From: Stutzerimonas stutzeri
Lineage (GTDB): Bacteria > Pseudomonadota > Gammaproteobacteria > Pseudomonadales > Pseudomonadaceae
Assembly: GCA_002345575.1 (NCBI GenBank)
Contig: DDVX01000003.1
Span: forward strand, 120,856-184,855
Reading direction: 5' to 3'
DNA: 64,000 nt
A program made the position numbers and the translations under genes. Within the stretch, counting starts at the first letter, position 1, and every line of letters begins with the position of its first letter. Below, one piece after another: positions 45,186 to 54,042 of this stretch. The notes beneath the pieces are model-generated. The model searched no databases. It was not told the origin of the DNA and saw nothing but the letters and a program-made list of their open reading frames with translations.

Positions 45186-45793
45186 TGAAACTGTACGACC
45201 TGCAAGCGTCTGGCAACTGCTACAAGGTTCGGTTGTTCGCGTCACTGGCCAACATCGAGCTGGAACTGGTGCCGGTGGACTTTCTCAATGGCGAGCACAA
45301 ACGGCCGCCGCTTTCCGATCTCAATCCACTGGAACAGTTGCCCATTTTGGTAGACGGACAGTACGTCTACCGCGACTCCCAGGCGATTCTCGTCTACCTC
45401 GCGGGCGCCTATGGCGGGTTGGCCTGGTGGCCGGCGCATCCCCAGGGGCAGGCTGAAATCGTCCAGTGGCTGTCTTTCGCCGCCAACGAGATCAACCACA
45501 GCCTATGCACAGCCCGGCTGGTACAGAAGTTCGGTTACGCGTTGGATAAAGAGGCCGCGCTGGGGAAATCTCCCGCAGTGCTATCGCTGCTCGACCAGCA
45601 CCTGGAAGGCAATGAGTGGCTTGCGATGGGCCGGCCCACCATTGCCGATTGTGCGGTCTATCCGTACGTGGTGCTGGCGCCGGAAGGTGGTGTGGATCTA
45701 ACGCCGTACCGCCACGTAGCCCGTTGGATGGAGCGGATCGAGCAGCTGCCCGGCTGGCAGGCAGTGGATGCCGTTATGCCTGAAAGCGCCTGA
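45185..45793 (+). CDS. Glutathione S-transferase
   Basis: A 202-residue cytosolic GST with the thioredoxin-fold N-terminal domain (SGNCYKVRLFASLANIELEL, EQLPILVDGQYVYRDSQAIL, which holds the cis-Pro and the glutathione gamma-Glu site DSQAI) and an all-alpha C-terminal domain (PTIADCAVYPYV). Its ATG shares one base with the stop of the VOC gene. The pair likely handles an electrophilic or dicarbonyl substrate, under control of a flanking LysR regulator. Confidence 0.92.
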   Translation: MKLYDLQASGNCYKVRLFASLANIELELVPVDFLNGEHKRPPLSDLNPLEQLPILVDGQYVYRDSQAILVYLAGAYGGLAWWPAHPQGQAEIVQWLSFAANEINHSLCTARLVQKFGYALDKEAALGKSPAVLSLLDQHLEGNEWLAMGRPTIADCAVYPYVVLAPEGGVDLTPYRHVARWMERIEQLPGWQAVDAVMPESA

Positions 45794-45804
45794 CCGATGC
45801 CGTG

Positions 45805-46707
45805 TTACAACCCATCCGCCAAGCGACGTGCGCGCACATGATCGATCAGTGCACGCAGCTTCGGCGGCTGGTTGTGGCGGCTTGGGTAGTACAGATAGAA
45901 GCCGGGAAAGGGCGGCAGGAAATCATCGAGCAACGACACCAATTCGCCGCGCTCGATATAGGGCAGAAAGGTTTCCTCCATGCCGATGGTGATGCCGCCG
46001 CCGGCCAGTGCCGTGCGGATCATCAGCTGCATGTCGTTGGTGGTGATTCGGGGTTCGACGCTGACATCGAAATCCCGCCCGTTCTCGCCGAACTCCCAGC
46101 GATAGGGCGCCACTTCCGGCACCGGGCGCCAGCCGATGCAGTGATGCGCAATCAGTTCGCGCGGGTGGCGGGGCGTTCCGTGGGCGGCGAGGTATGCCGG
46201 TGAGGCGACCGTTACCTGGCGCTGCAGCCCGGTGATGGGGATCGCCACCATGTCCTGTTCGATCACTTCGCCCAGGCGAACGCCGGCATCGAAGCCTGCG
46301 GCGACGATGTCCGACTCGTCGTCCGTCACGGTGATATCCAGGGTCACGCCGGGGTAGGCCTCGGCGAAGGAAACGATAAAGGGCCCGGACAGAAATCGCT
46401 CGGCAATCGAGGTGACCGCGACGCGCAACAGTCCCCGCGGCGATCTTTCGGCGGTCACGGCCTCCAGTGCAGTGGTGACCTTGCCGAGTGGCTCGTCTAG
46501 CTGGCGATAAAGCTGCTCGCCCGCTTCGGTCAAGCGCACGTTGCGCGTGGAGCGCTGCACGAGGGTGATGCCGAGGCTATCTTCAAGCTTGCGCATGCCC
46601 TGGCTGACGGCTGAGCGGGTGATGCCGAGGCGGTCTGCGGCGGCGCGGAAGTTGTCCGATTGCGCCACAGCGATAAAGAGCGGCAGGAGCTTGAGATCGG
46701 TTTTCAT
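45805..46707 (-). CDS. LysR-family regulator divergent from SDR gene
   Basis: A 300-residue LysR regulator with helix-turn-helix near 3-60 (IAVAQSDNFRAAADRLGITR) and effector motif VAAGFDAGVRLGEVIEQDM. Its stop is 12 bases after the GST stop, and it diverges from the SDR gene. The 101-base gap carries GGTTA/TAACC dyads right at the LysR start codon, so it is probably autoregulated and controls the SDR gene. Confidence 0.92.
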   Translation of the reverse strand: MKTDLKLLPLFIAVAQSDNFRAAADRLGITRSAVSQGMRKLEDSLGITLVQRSTRNVRLTEAGEQLYRQLDEPLGKVTTALEAVTAERSPRGLLRVAVTSIAERFLSGPFIVSFAEAYPGVTLDITVTDDESDIVAAGFDAGVRLGEVIEQDMVAIPITGLQRQVTVASPAYLAAHGTPRHPRELIAHHCIGWRPVPEVAPYRWEFGENGRDFDVSVEPRITTNDMQLMIRTALAGGGITIGMEETFLPYIERGELVSLLDDFLPPFPGFYLYYPSRHNQPPKLRALIDHVRARRLADGL

Positions 46708-46736
46708 TGGTTAATTTTGCTAACCACTGCAGTTAG
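46708..46736. promoter_or_regulatory. LysR-type dyads upstream of SDR gene
   Basis: TGGTTA (46708-46713) and TAACCA (46721-46726) form a 6-bp inverted repeat with a seven-base spacer, and CTAAC (46720-46724) pairs also with GTTAG (46732-46736) at the same spacing. The overlapping half-sites resemble tandem LysR recognition and activation sites. A separate perfect palindrome (GACTCTAGAGTC) lies at 46766-46777. Confidence 0.5.
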
Positions 46737-46808
46737 TAATGGGCGAGTTCTCTTGACGCTGCTGCGACTCTAGAGTCTTGGTTGTAACTCATCAAGAGGA
46801 CGCATCTC

Positions 46809-47543
46809 ATGAATCAGAATGTCAGCAAGGTCGTGCTTGTCACCGGTGCAAGCAGTGGTATTGGCGAGGCCACCGCGAGGTTGCTTGCCGAGCATGGCGC
46901 AACGGTTGTGCTGGGCGCGCGGCGCGCCGAGCGGCTTGAGCATATCGTCCGGGATATCACCGCTGCCGGTGGCCGCGCGCAGGCCTATTCCCTGGATGTG
47001 ACCGATCTGGAGCAGGTCCAGGCTTTTGCCAATCACGCCATTGCGCAGTTCGGCCGCATCGACGTCATCGTCAACAACGCCGGGGTCATGCCGCTCTCGC
47101 CCCTGGAAGCGTTGCGGGTGGAAGAGTGGAACCGGATGATCGACGTCAACATCCGCGGTGTGCTCCACGGGATTGCCGCCGTACTGCCGGTCATGAAGGC
47201 GCAGGGTGCGGGGCAGGTGATCAATATCGCCTCGATTGGCGCCCATGCGGTCAGCCCGACTGCAGCCGTCTACTGCGCGACAAAATATGCCGTATGGGCC
47301 ATTTCAGAAGGGTTGCGCCAGGAAAATACCGACATTCGCGTAAGCACCATCAGCCCCGGAGTGACCGAGTCCGAACTGGCGGAAAGCATCGCGGACCCCT
47401 CCGGGCGCGAGCAGATGAAGGACTTTCGCAAGATTGCCATCAGCCCGGAAGCCATCGCCCGAGCCATCCAGTTCGCCATTTCCCAGCCAGACGATGTGGA
47501 TACCAGCGAAATCATCATCCGCCCTGTTCGGAGTGCCTTCTGA
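46809..47543 (+). CDS. Short-chain dehydrogenase/reductase
   Basis: A 244-residue classical SDR. TGASSGIG binds the cofactor, NNAG stabilises the fold and YCATK is the catalytic Tyr-x3-Lys, with Ser in NIASIGAHA. ARR after the second strand suggests NADPH preference. The product would be an alcohol or ketone of unknown identity. AGAGGA precedes the ATG. Its stop overlaps the start of the downstream carboxymuconolactone-decarboxylase-like gene (ATGA at 47543). Confidence 0.93.
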   Translation: MNQNVSKVVLVTGASSGIGEATARLLAEHGATVVLGARRAERLEHIVRDITAAGGRAQAYSLDVTDLEQVQAFANHAIAQFGRIDVIVNNAGVMPLSPLEALRVEEWNRMIDVNIRGVLHGIAAVLPVMKAQGAGQVINIASIGAHAVSPTAAVYCATKYAVWAISEGLRQENTDIRVSTISPGVTESELAESIADPSGREQMKDFRKIAISPEAIARAIQFAISQPDDVDTSEIIIRPVRSAF

Positions 47544-48012
47544 TGAAGCTCTTCCATGCGTTACTGGCTGCCGGAATGCTGACCGCTATTGCCGCACCCA
47601 ACCTGAGCAGCGCACAAACGGTGGATCAACGAAGCGCCCGCGGTGCGGAGGTGATTCGCCAACTCAATGAAGGTGAAACACAACCTGCCCTTGAGGCCAT
47701 GCGCGGCGAATTCCCGTTCCTCGCCGAAGCGACCGAAGCCTACGCCCTGGGCGATGTATGGAGCCGGCCAGGCTGGACAGTCGCACGCGGCAACTGATCG
47801 CCGTGGCCGTCATGGCAGCGCTGGGAGATACCGGCACCATGCGGGTGCATGCGGGCTATGCACTGAACATCGGCGTCTCGGAAGAGGAGCTGAAGGAGAT
47901 CATCTACCTGATCACCGTGCCGGCGGGCTTTCCGCGGGCCATCGCAGCGTCCGGCGTGCTTGCCGACCTGCTTGAGGAGCGCCGCCAGGCCGTAGCGGAG
48001 CGGGAGCAGTGA
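47543..48012 (+). pseudogene. Frameshifted exported carboxymuconolactone-decarboxylase-family gene
   Basis: The gene begins at 47543, coupled to the SDR stop, with a signal peptide (MKLFHALLAAGMLTAIAAPN) and continues as a CMD-family protein to LGDVWSRPG near 47772. There the frame runs into VARGN and a stop at 47797, while the natural continuation (LDSRTRQLIAVAVMAALGDT ... VHAGYALNIGVSEEELKEII) is in the next frame to 48012. Restoring one base after CGGCCAGGC (about 47772) would join the two into a protein of about 156 residues. The break may be a real mutation or an assembly error. The usual CMD Cys pair is not evident. Confidence 0.8.
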
Positions 48013-48031
48013 ACCGTGAAGACGGCGCTTC

Positions 48032-49000
48032 TCAGGTCAGGCGGGCGCTTGGCTGCAGCGCGCCGGTGCGGTCCAGATGCAGGCGCAGGAAGTCCTCGGC
48101 GAGAAACAGCCGACCGTCGTAACCGGTGGCGGCCTCGGTGCGGATTTCTTCGATGGAGTGGCCGCGATTTGATCCCGGCTGATAGCGCGCGCTGAAATGC
48201 GTCAGGACCAGATTGGGCACGCCGGCCTGCTGTGCGAACGCGGCAACCTGCGCGGCGGTGCTGTGGCCAAATGGGTTGCCGGTGGCCTGGGTAACGGCCT
48301 GGCCAAAGGTGGCCTCGTGAACCAGCACGTGAGCGCCCTTGCAGGCGTCGGCCAGCAGTTCGGGGCGGTCGTTGTCGCCGCCGATAACGAAGCGTCGGGG
48401 CGGGCGACCATAGTCCAGGTAGTCGTCGCAGCTCAGTACGCGGCCATCATGTTCGACATCAAAACCGCGTGCCAACTGGCCCCAAAGCGGGCCGCGGGGA
48501 ATGTCATCGCGCTCCAGGCGGTCGATGGCGAGTTTTGGGTCGGGGCGGGCTTCGGTGAAGCTGAAACCGTAGCTGGGTACGCGGTGGGAGAGGGCGGTGG
48601 TCTCCACTCTCACCTGCGAGTTGCGCCATTGGCCAAGGGTTTCCACCGCACGAAAGCGTAGTTCGAAGGGCAGCCAGGTGTGGCTCATGGCGAAGGTGCT
48701 GCGCAGCCAAGCCTCGATGCCCTCCGGGGCGATGATCTCCAACGGTTCCTCGCGCCGCGCCATACCGGCGCTGGCAAGCAGGCCCGGCAGGCCGTAGCAA
48801 TGATCGCCATGCACGTGGGTTATGAAGATGGCTCGCAGGCCATGCAGCGTCAGCGAGGTGCGCAGCAACTGGTGTTGAGTCCCTTCGCCGCAGTCAATCA
48901 AATACCAGCCCTTGCCGCTGTCTTCCAACAGGGCCAGGCCGCTGACGTTGCGCCCCCTGGTGGGGGTGCCGGAGGAGGTGCCGAGAAATAGCAGATCCAC
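48032..49000 (-). CDS. rnz: Ribonuclease Z (tRNase Z)
   Basis: A 322-residue metallo-beta-lactamase-fold endonuclease that trims the 3' ends of tRNA precursors. The family motifs are FLGTSSGTPTRGRNVSGLAL, the metal site THVHGDHCYGLPGL (HxHxDH at 62-67) and later VHEATFG and LTHFSARY. The length fits the short-form enzyme. The GTG at 49000 is chosen because GGAG lies seven bases before it and the usual family start (VDLLFLGTSS) follows; the open frame to 49108 would overlap the next gene. Its stop faces the CMD gene. Confidence 0.92.
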   Translation of the reverse strand: MDLLFLGTSSGTPTRGRNVSGLALLEDSGKGWYLIDCGEGTQHQLLRTSLTLHGLRAIFITHVHGDHCYGLPGLLASAGMARREEPLEIIAPEGIEAWLRSTFAMSHTWLPFELRFRAVETLGQWRNSQVRVETTALSHRVPSYGFSFTEARPDPKLAIDRLERDDIPRGPLWGQLARGFDVEHDGRVLSCDDYLDYGRPPRRFVIGGDNDRPELLADACKGAHVLVHEATFGQAVTQATGNPFGHSTAAQVAAFAQQAGVPNLVLTHFSARYQPGSNRGHSIEEIRTEAATGYDGRLFLAEDFLRLHLDRTGALQPSARLT

Positions 49001-49073
49001 GCTTTCGCTCCAGTGTCGTTGTCGCGCCAGTATGGCGCACGGCATTCGACACCGGGTATGGACCTGCTGGCTC

Positions 49074-49496
49074 TTATGGTTGCGCGCAGTTGACCATCCA
49101 GGACACACCGAAGCGGTCGGTAAACATGCCGAAGCGCTCGGCCCAAAAGGTTTTCTCCATCGGCATCACTACCTGCCCGCCCTCGGAAAGCCCATTGAAC
49201 AGGCGTTCGCCCTCGGCCACGCTCTCGGGATGCAGGCTGATCGAAACGCCCTTGATGCCTTCATAGGGCGCGCCGCCACAGAACTCGCCGGGCAGCGTGT
49301 CGGAGGCCATCAGGCAGTGATCATCCAGGGTCAGGCAAATGTGCATGATGCGGTCGCGGTATTCGGCGGGAAACTGCTCGGCGTCCGGTGCCTGGCTGAA
49401 GGTCATCAGCTCCAGCCTGCCGCCCAGCACCTGCTGGTAGAAGGTGAAGGCTTCGCGGGCCTGGCCGTCGAAGGTGAGGTAGGTGGAAATCTTCAT
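49074..49496 (-). CDS. PhnB/YjdN-like VOC-superfamily protein
   Basis: A 140-residue glyoxalase-like protein of the PhnB/YjdN type, recognised by MKISTYLTFDGQAREAFTFY, the ALGG-like LGGRLELM turn and the C-terminal DRFGVSWMVNC. Function is unknown; E. coli YjdN is encoded near the phn genes but is not required for phosphonate use. AGGAG precedes the ATG by eight bases. It follows the YciI-family gene on the same strand by 13 bases, a common pairing. Confidence 0.88.
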   Translation of the reverse strand: MKISTYLTFDGQAREAFTFYQQVLGGRLELMTFSQAPDAEQFPAEYRDRIMHICLTLDDHCLMASDTLPGEFCGGAPYEGIKGVSISLHPESVAEGERLFNGLSEGGQVVMPMEKTFWAERFGMFTDRFGVSWMVNCAQP

Positions 49497-49509
49497 TGTC
49501 GTTCTCCTG

Positions 49510-49929
49510 TTAGTGGGTGATTTGCGCGCGCAGGCGCTCTTCCTGTTCGCGCAGTTCCGGGGTGAACTCGTCGCCGAAGTCTTCCGCTTCGAACAACTGA
49601 CGGATTTCGATTTCCGACTCGCCGATGGCAGACGCGGGGCAGCGCTTTACCCAGTCGATGGCCTGCTGCAACGACTCCGTCTGGAACAGCCAGTAACCGG
49701 CGATCAGCTCCTTCGTCTCGCTGAACGGGCCATCCACAACTGTGCATTGGCCGTCGGCAAACCTGACGCGCGCGCCCTTGCTGCTTGGCTGTAGGCCTTC
49801 GCCGTCCAGCATCACGCCGGCGTTGACCAGTTCCTCGTTGTACTGGCCCATGGCGGTCAGCACCGATTCACTGGGCATTTCTCCGGCCTCGCTTTGAGGG
49901 GTGGCCTTGATCATCACGATAAAACGCAT
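49510..49929 (-). CDS. YciI-family (DGPF domain) protein
   Basis: A 139-residue protein of the YciI/YCII superfamily of the DGPF type: MRFIVMIKATPQSEAGE start, GEGLQPSSKGARVRF and the DGPFSETKELIAGYWLFQ signature. No firm biochemical role is known; the family is often encoded beside sigma factors or VOC proteins. GGGAGGAAT precedes the ATG. It forms a likely operon with the downstream PhnB-like gene. Confidence 0.9.
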   Translation of the reverse strand: MRFIVMIKATPQSEAGEMPSESVLTAMGQYNEELVNAGVMLDGEGLQPSSKGARVRFADGQCTVVDGPFSETKELIAGYWLFQTESLQQAIDWVKRCPASAIGESEIEIRQLFEAEDFGDEFTPELREQEERLRAQITH

Positions 49930-50178
49930 ATCGATTCCTCCCGGACTGAAAAGCCTAGGCGAAAAATGTCGCCGGCTCTGATCACTGGTCGAACGGATGG
50001 GCAGCGGATCGACAGGGCGGCAGAAGTTTTTTGTGCAGGTCGGAGGGACGGCCAGGGCTTGGGCCGAACGCGGAGTAAAGCTGCACTATGCTCAATGCGA
50101 GCCAGGGCAACGCCGCATGTCGCCAGCCGGCGCCATGGCCAGTCCTGACGTCCGATCAAATGAATCGAGGGGTTCGCT

Positions 50179-51546
50179 ATGTGGCTGGTGCTCATACTGC
50201 TGGTGCTGATTGCGTTCATCGTTTATTCAACGGTGAGTTGGAAGCTTCATCCTTTTCTCGCCCTGCTTGCCGCGGCGATTCTGGCGGGCTTCGCCTACCA
50301 GGTGCCGGCCGGGGAAATTCTCAAGACGGTGGCCTCCGGTTTCGGCGGCATCCTCGGCTACATCGGCATCGTCATCGCCTTGGGCACCATCATCGGAGTG
50401 ATCCTCGAACGCTCCGGTGCGGCGATCACCATGGCCGAAAGCGTGATTCGACTGCTGGGCGAGCGCTTTCCGACGCTGACGCTGTCGATCATCGGCTATC
50501 TGGTGTCGATCCCGGTGTTCTGCGATTCCGGCTACGTCATTCTCAACTCGCTGAAGAATGCCCTGGCGGCGCGGATGAAGGTTTCGGTCGTGGCCATGAG
50601 CGTCGCGCTGGCCACCGGCCTGTATGCCACCCATACCTTCGTGCCGCCGACGCCGGGCCCGATTGCCGCGGCGGGCAACCTGGGGCTGGAGGGGTCGCTG
50701 GGGCTGGTGATTGCCGTTGGCCTGGTGGTGGCGGCGATCTCGGCGCTGGCCGGGCTGTTCTGGGCCAACCGCTTTCTCAAACAGGATGACCGCGAGCTGC
50801 TGGACGAAGCTCCCAGCGAGCTGCTCGCCGAGGATGTGGATTTCGAAACCTTGCGTGCCCGCTACGGCGTACTGCCCACCGCCTGGCAGGCCTTCGCGCC
50901 GATTTTCGTTCCCATCGCATTGATCTGCATGGGCTCGGTGGTGGCGCTGCCGGGCAGGCCGCTGGGCGATGGCGTAGTGTTTTCGGTGCTGAGCTTTCTC
51001 GGCCAGCCGGTGGCGGCATTGCTGATAGGCCTGGGCTTCGCCTGCACGCTGCTCAAGGGCGAGGGCAAGCGTCAGCAGTTTCATGATCAGGTAGCGGCGG
51101 GCATTGTCTCGGCGGCGCCGATCCTGCTGATCACCGGGGCTGGTGGCGCCTTCGGCGCGATGCTGAAGATCACCCCACTGGGCGATTACCTGGGTCAGAG
51201 CCTGTCGGCATTGGGTATCGGTTTGTTCATGCCGTTTATCGTCTCCGCCGCGCTGAAGACTGCGCAGGGTTCGACCACCGTCGCCCTGGTGACGACCTCG
51301 GCCATGGTCGCGCCGCTGCTTGGCAGTCTGGGGTTGGACAGCGAAATGGGCAGAGTGCTGACGGTAATGGCCATCGGTGCCGGTGGCATGACGGTTTCCC
51401 ATGCCAACGACAGCTTCTTCTGGGTGGTCTCGCAATTCAGCCGCATGAAGGTTTCCACAGCCTACCGCGCACAGACGGTGGCGACGCTGATTCAGGGTGT
51501 GGTCGCCATGCTTACCGTCTGGCTGCTGAGTCTGGTGCTGCTCTGA
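50179..51546 (+). CDS. GntP-family proton symporter (gluconate-type permease)
   Basis: A 455-residue permease with about 12-14 helices and family motifs IVIALGTIIGVILERSGAA, VFCDSGYVILNSL and ATGLYATHTFVPPTPGP, with TVSHANDSFFWVVSQFS near the C-terminus. GntP members import gluconate, fructuronate, glycerate or related hydroxy acids. No gluconate kinase or dehydrogenase lies beside it, so the substrate is open. GAGGGG precedes the ATG. The 249 bases upstream hold its promoter. Confidence 0.9.
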   Translation: MWLVLILLVLIAFIVYSTVSWKLHPFLALLAAAILAGFAYQVPAGEILKTVASGFGGILGYIGIVIALGTIIGVILERSGAAITMAESVIRLLGERFPTLTLSIIGYLVSIPVFCDSGYVILNSLKNALAARMKVSVVAMSVALATGLYATHTFVPPTPGPIAAAGNLGLEGSLGLVIAVGLVVAAISALAGLFWANRFLKQDDRELLDEAPSELLAEDVDFETLRARYGVLPTAWQAFAPIFVPIALICMGSVVALPGRPLGDGVVFSVLSFLGQPVAALLIGLGFACTLLKGEGKRQQFHDQVAAGIVSAAPILLITGAGGAFGAMLKITPLGDYLGQSLSALGIGLFMPFIVSAALKTAQGSTTVALVTTSAMVAPLLGSLGLDSEMGRVLTVMAIGAGGMTVSHANDSFFWVVSQFSRMKVSTAYRAQTVATLIQGVVAMLTVWLLSLVLL

Positions 51547-51553
51547 GTTCGGC

Positions 51554-51588
51554 CGCATCACACCGGAGAGCAATCCCGGTGTGATGCG
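51554..51588 (+). terminator. Strong hairpin after GntP gene
   Basis: A perfect 13-bp stem (CGCATCACACCGG 51554-51566 with CCGGTGTGATGCG 51576-51588) with a nine-base loop starts eight bases after the GntP stop codon. There is no T-run, so it may act as a weak or rho-aided terminator or stabilise the transcript. Confidence 0.6.
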
Positions 51589-51741
51589 CAGGGCGGGCGG
51601 GTGGCCCTAGGGTGCGTCGGTAGAGCGGCGCTCCAGTGACATGCCGGCAGGCGTTTCGGCGTGAGTACCCTGTTGCGCTTCTGTCGAATTTGGCCGAGAC
51701 CGTCTATGGTTCTGGCTCGCATAAACCAGACGGAGCCTTCG

Positions 51742-52185
51742 ATGAGCCTTGCCACGCCTTACGACCCGCAGAATATCTTCGCCAAGATCATTCGGGGCGA
51801 AGCCCCTTGCTACAAGCTGTATGAGGATGACGATGTGCTCGCCTTCCTCGATCTGTTTCCACAGTCCTTCGGCCATACGCTGGTGATTCCAAAGCGCTCG
51901 GCAGCCTGCAACCTGCTTGATGTAGACACCCAGGCACTGTGTCAGGTGATGACGGTGGTGCAGCGACTCACCCGGATCATTGTCGATGAGCTGCAGCCGG
52001 AGGGTGTACAAGTGGCGCAATTCAACGGCGCTCCGGCGGGGCAGACGGTGTTCCATATCCACATGCATATCGTCCCGCGTTACGCCGGGCAGGGCTTGGG
52101 CGTGCATGCGGCGAAAGCAGCGGACCACGCCGAGTTGGAGAAGCTGCAGCAGCGCTTGGTGCAGCGGATCGCCGCCTCGTCCTGA
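51742..52185 (+). CDS. HIT-family (histidine triad) hydrolase
   Basis: A 147-residue histidine-triad protein with the catalytic motif HIHMHI at 105-110 and the N-terminal IFAKIIRGEAPCYKLYED shared with Hint proteins. It would hydrolyse nucleoside phosphoramidates or dinucleotides. The open frame starts earlier at 51661, but GGAG six bases before the ATG at 51742 and the conserved N-terminus favour that start. It stands alone. Confidence 0.92.
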   Translation: MSLATPYDPQNIFAKIIRGEAPCYKLYEDDDVLAFLDLFPQSFGHTLVIPKRSAACNLLDVDTQALCQVMTVVQRLTRIIVDELQPEGVQVAQFNGAPAGQTVFHIHMHIVPRYAGQGLGVHAAKAADHAELEKLQQRLVQRIAASS

Positions 52186-52326
52186 GTGCACAGCTGGCGG
52201 CCCGCCCGCCGGCCAGAGCGGTTCAAACAGAGCGGTTTCGGACCATCGGTGGCCGATGCGGCGAACGTTGCCTGCGGGCGTGGCCTCCAAGTTCAACAAG
52301 TCATGAACGAATATTGCGAGGCTGCT

Positions 52327-52524
52327 ATGACTACAAATCAGAACGCTACCGAGCCGTCCGATGCTGATGAAGTCGACATAACAATGACCGATGCGGGCGA
52401 GAAGAATCCCGGTGAAGACCCTGACTTCGATGAGCAGGTGCGACCAGGGGATGACCGCGAGCCGGAGGTGCTGCCGGATGATCCGGACATCCAGGGCAAC
52501 GATGGTTCCACGGGCCCGGGCTAG
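52327..52524 (+). CDS. Small acidic, probably disordered hypothetical protein
   Basis: A 65-residue protein rich in Asp, Glu, Pro and Gly with no hydrophobic core, probably disordered. GAGG lies five bases before the ATG at 52327, and the frame is open from 52186. The sequence around DPDFDEQVRPGDDREPEVLP looks conserved-protein-like, but I do not recognise a domain. It might be noise, but the Shine-Dalgarno site and the strongly biased composition favour a gene. Confidence 0.55.
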   Translation: MTTNQNATEPSDADEVDITMTDAGEKNPGEDPDFDEQVRPGDDREPEVLPDDPDIQGNDGSTGPG

Positions 52525-52812
52525 CGAGCTAAGTATTCATGCGACCGCGACAGCCATAGTGATGCAGGCTTACGGCGCTACTGGTCAGCATTTGAAGCCC
52601 ATCAGCGGATCGCGTTTCATAGGCAGGAGGCGACGTCGCTAGTGAACGTGACTTTGCACGGATCATGGCACTGGTGATTTATGCCTGTTTGCCGTTGTGG
52701 AAAGTTGTGTCTGCGCGCTGGTAATCGCACGGCTATCTGGCATTCTCGCTGGCAATTGCTGTCATATTGCCTGCGTGCCGGATGACCGGCGCTTCATTGC
52801 CAAGGAACTGCC

Positions 52813-53235
52813 ATGCGCCTGATCGTCGCCCTGACTGCCGTGCTGTCGTTGACTGCCTGTTCTTCGTGGCAACCCGATCCCGATGAGATCACCCCGATTC
52901 CGTCAGAGCGGGTGCTGGCGTTTCAGGAGTCGCTGGAAAATTCCGGCGAAGTGGTGGTCACGCGGGACTTCGGCTTGCGTGGCGGCGGTTGCTATATCGC
53001 GGTGATGATCGACCGCGAGCTGGCTGCGCGGATTCATGTAGGCGAGGTGGTGCGCTTTCAGGTGCCGAGCGGCGCGCGGGTCGTCAGCATCGGCGTCGAC
53101 CCACTGGACGACACCCTGTGCGGCAAGCTGCGCCTGCGACGCGAGAAGCTTGCGCAAGTTGAAGCAGGCAAGACGCTGGAATATCGCGTGATCGTTGATA
53201 ACCGCATCGGTTTCGATATCGTTCCGGCTCCGTAG
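52813..53235 (+). CDS. Hypothetical lipoprotein
   Basis: A 140-residue protein with a lipoprotein signal (MRLIVALTAVLSLTAC, lipobox LTAC, Cys16). The mature part is a small beta-rich domain with two more Cys (GGCYIAVMIDRE and DTLCGKLRL) that could form a disulphide. I do not recognise the family. AAGGAA precedes the ATG. The TAG stop codon is part of an inverted repeat (CCGTAGGAT). Confidence 0.75.
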   Translation: MRLIVALTAVLSLTACSSWQPDPDEITPIPSERVLAFQESLENSGEVVVTRDFGLRGGGCYIAVMIDRELAARIHVGEVVRFQVPSGARVVSIGVDPLDDTLCGKLRLRREKLAQVEAGKTLEYRVIVDNRIGFDIVPAP

Positions 53236-53352
53236 GATGGAATCGCCGAAGGCGCTTCCGTCGCCTGCCGCGAAGCTGTGAATCATCGTAACTCTACGAA
53301 AGATGCCGCTTCGCCGCGTCGACGGATTACGCTTCGCTAATCAATCCTACGG
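53230..53352. repeat. Inverted-repeat element spanning convergent stop codons (1)
   Basis: CCGTAGGAT at 53230-53238 and its exact complement ATCCTACGG at 53344-53352 bound a 123-base element. The left arm holds the TAG stop of the lipoprotein gene (53233-53235), the right arm the TAG stop of the convergent MOSC gene (53347-53349). Inner sequence includes GGATTACGCTTCGCTAATC-like text common in Pseudomonas intergenic repeats. Confidence 0.65.
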
Positions 53353-54042
53353 TGGGTTTCCATACAGACGCTTGTTCCAGTCCTCGACGCTGTGCTGGCT
53401 CAGCCGGCGTTCGACCAGTTTTTGCCAGGACGGTACCAACGGCAGTTCGCTGAGTTCCTCCAGCGCCGCGCGGTCCAGAGTGCGCTGATAGAGCACCTCC
53501 AGTACCCGCGCCAGCGACCAGCGTGGAAACGGGCGGTGTTCGAGGTTAAGCATTTGCCCGGCTTCGAGGCTGCCGGGTTCAAGGACCCGGTAATACCAGC
53601 CGGTCATGCCGCTGCGTTGCACGCGCAGGGCCATGTCGGGGATACCGAAGCGGTCGTTGAGCTTCCAGCAAGGCTGCCGCGTCTGGGCCACTTCCAGCAG
53701 CACAGTGCCGCAGCGCAGCACATCGCCCAGGCACAGGTCCGCTTCGCTCAGACCATGCGTACTGATGTTCTCGCCGAAGGCGCCGGGTTGCGCCAGCAAT
53801 GGCATCGCACCGAGTTGCTCAATCCAGCGGCGGTAGTGTTCGTAGGGGTAATGGTGCACGGCCTTGTAGATGCCGCCATGAACCTTGTGGTCGCCCTGTT
53901 CATCACCTTCCAACCCTTCAGGACCGGTCTGAACAGGGCCAGCCAAGGGTTGTTTGGCAATGGCGCTATGGCTGCCTGGGCGAGTGAAGGGAACGGCCTT
54001 GCCGGTGAGGAGCTGATTGATTCGTGCCAGTTGCATGGTCAT
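53347..54042 (-). CDS. MOSC-domain protein (YiiM-like)
   Basis: A 231-residue MOSC protein, close to E. coli YiiM (about 224). Motifs are GDEQGDHKVHGGIYKAVHHYPYEHY at the start of the domain, AFGENISTHGL and CLGDVLRCGTVLLEVAQTRQPCWKL, with the conserved Cys of MOSC domains in QPCWKL. YiiM reduces N-hydroxylated compounds with a molybdenum cofactor. The open frame extends to 54237, but the conserved region begins near 54042 (ATG; 54036 is a close alternative). The ribosome site is weak. It diverges from an ABC transporter operon. Confidence 0.87.
   Translation of the reverse strand: MTMQLARINQLLTGKAVPFTRPGSHSAIAKQPLAGPVQTGPEGLEGDEQGDHKVHGGIYKAVHHYPYEHYRRWIEQLGAMPLLAQPGAFGENISTHGLSEADLCLGDVLRCGTVLLEVAQTRQPCWKLNDRFGIPDMALRVQRSGMTGWYYRVLEPGSLEAGQMLNLEHRPFPRWSLARVLEVLYQRTLDRAALEELSELPLVPSWQKLVERRLSQHSVEDWNKRLYGNPP

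Noticed and set aside
50227..51573. 448-codon reverse-strand open frame opposite the GntP gene
   Set aside because: It is rich in His, Arg and Gln and lacks any domain, typical of a shadow of a membrane-protein gene on the other strand.
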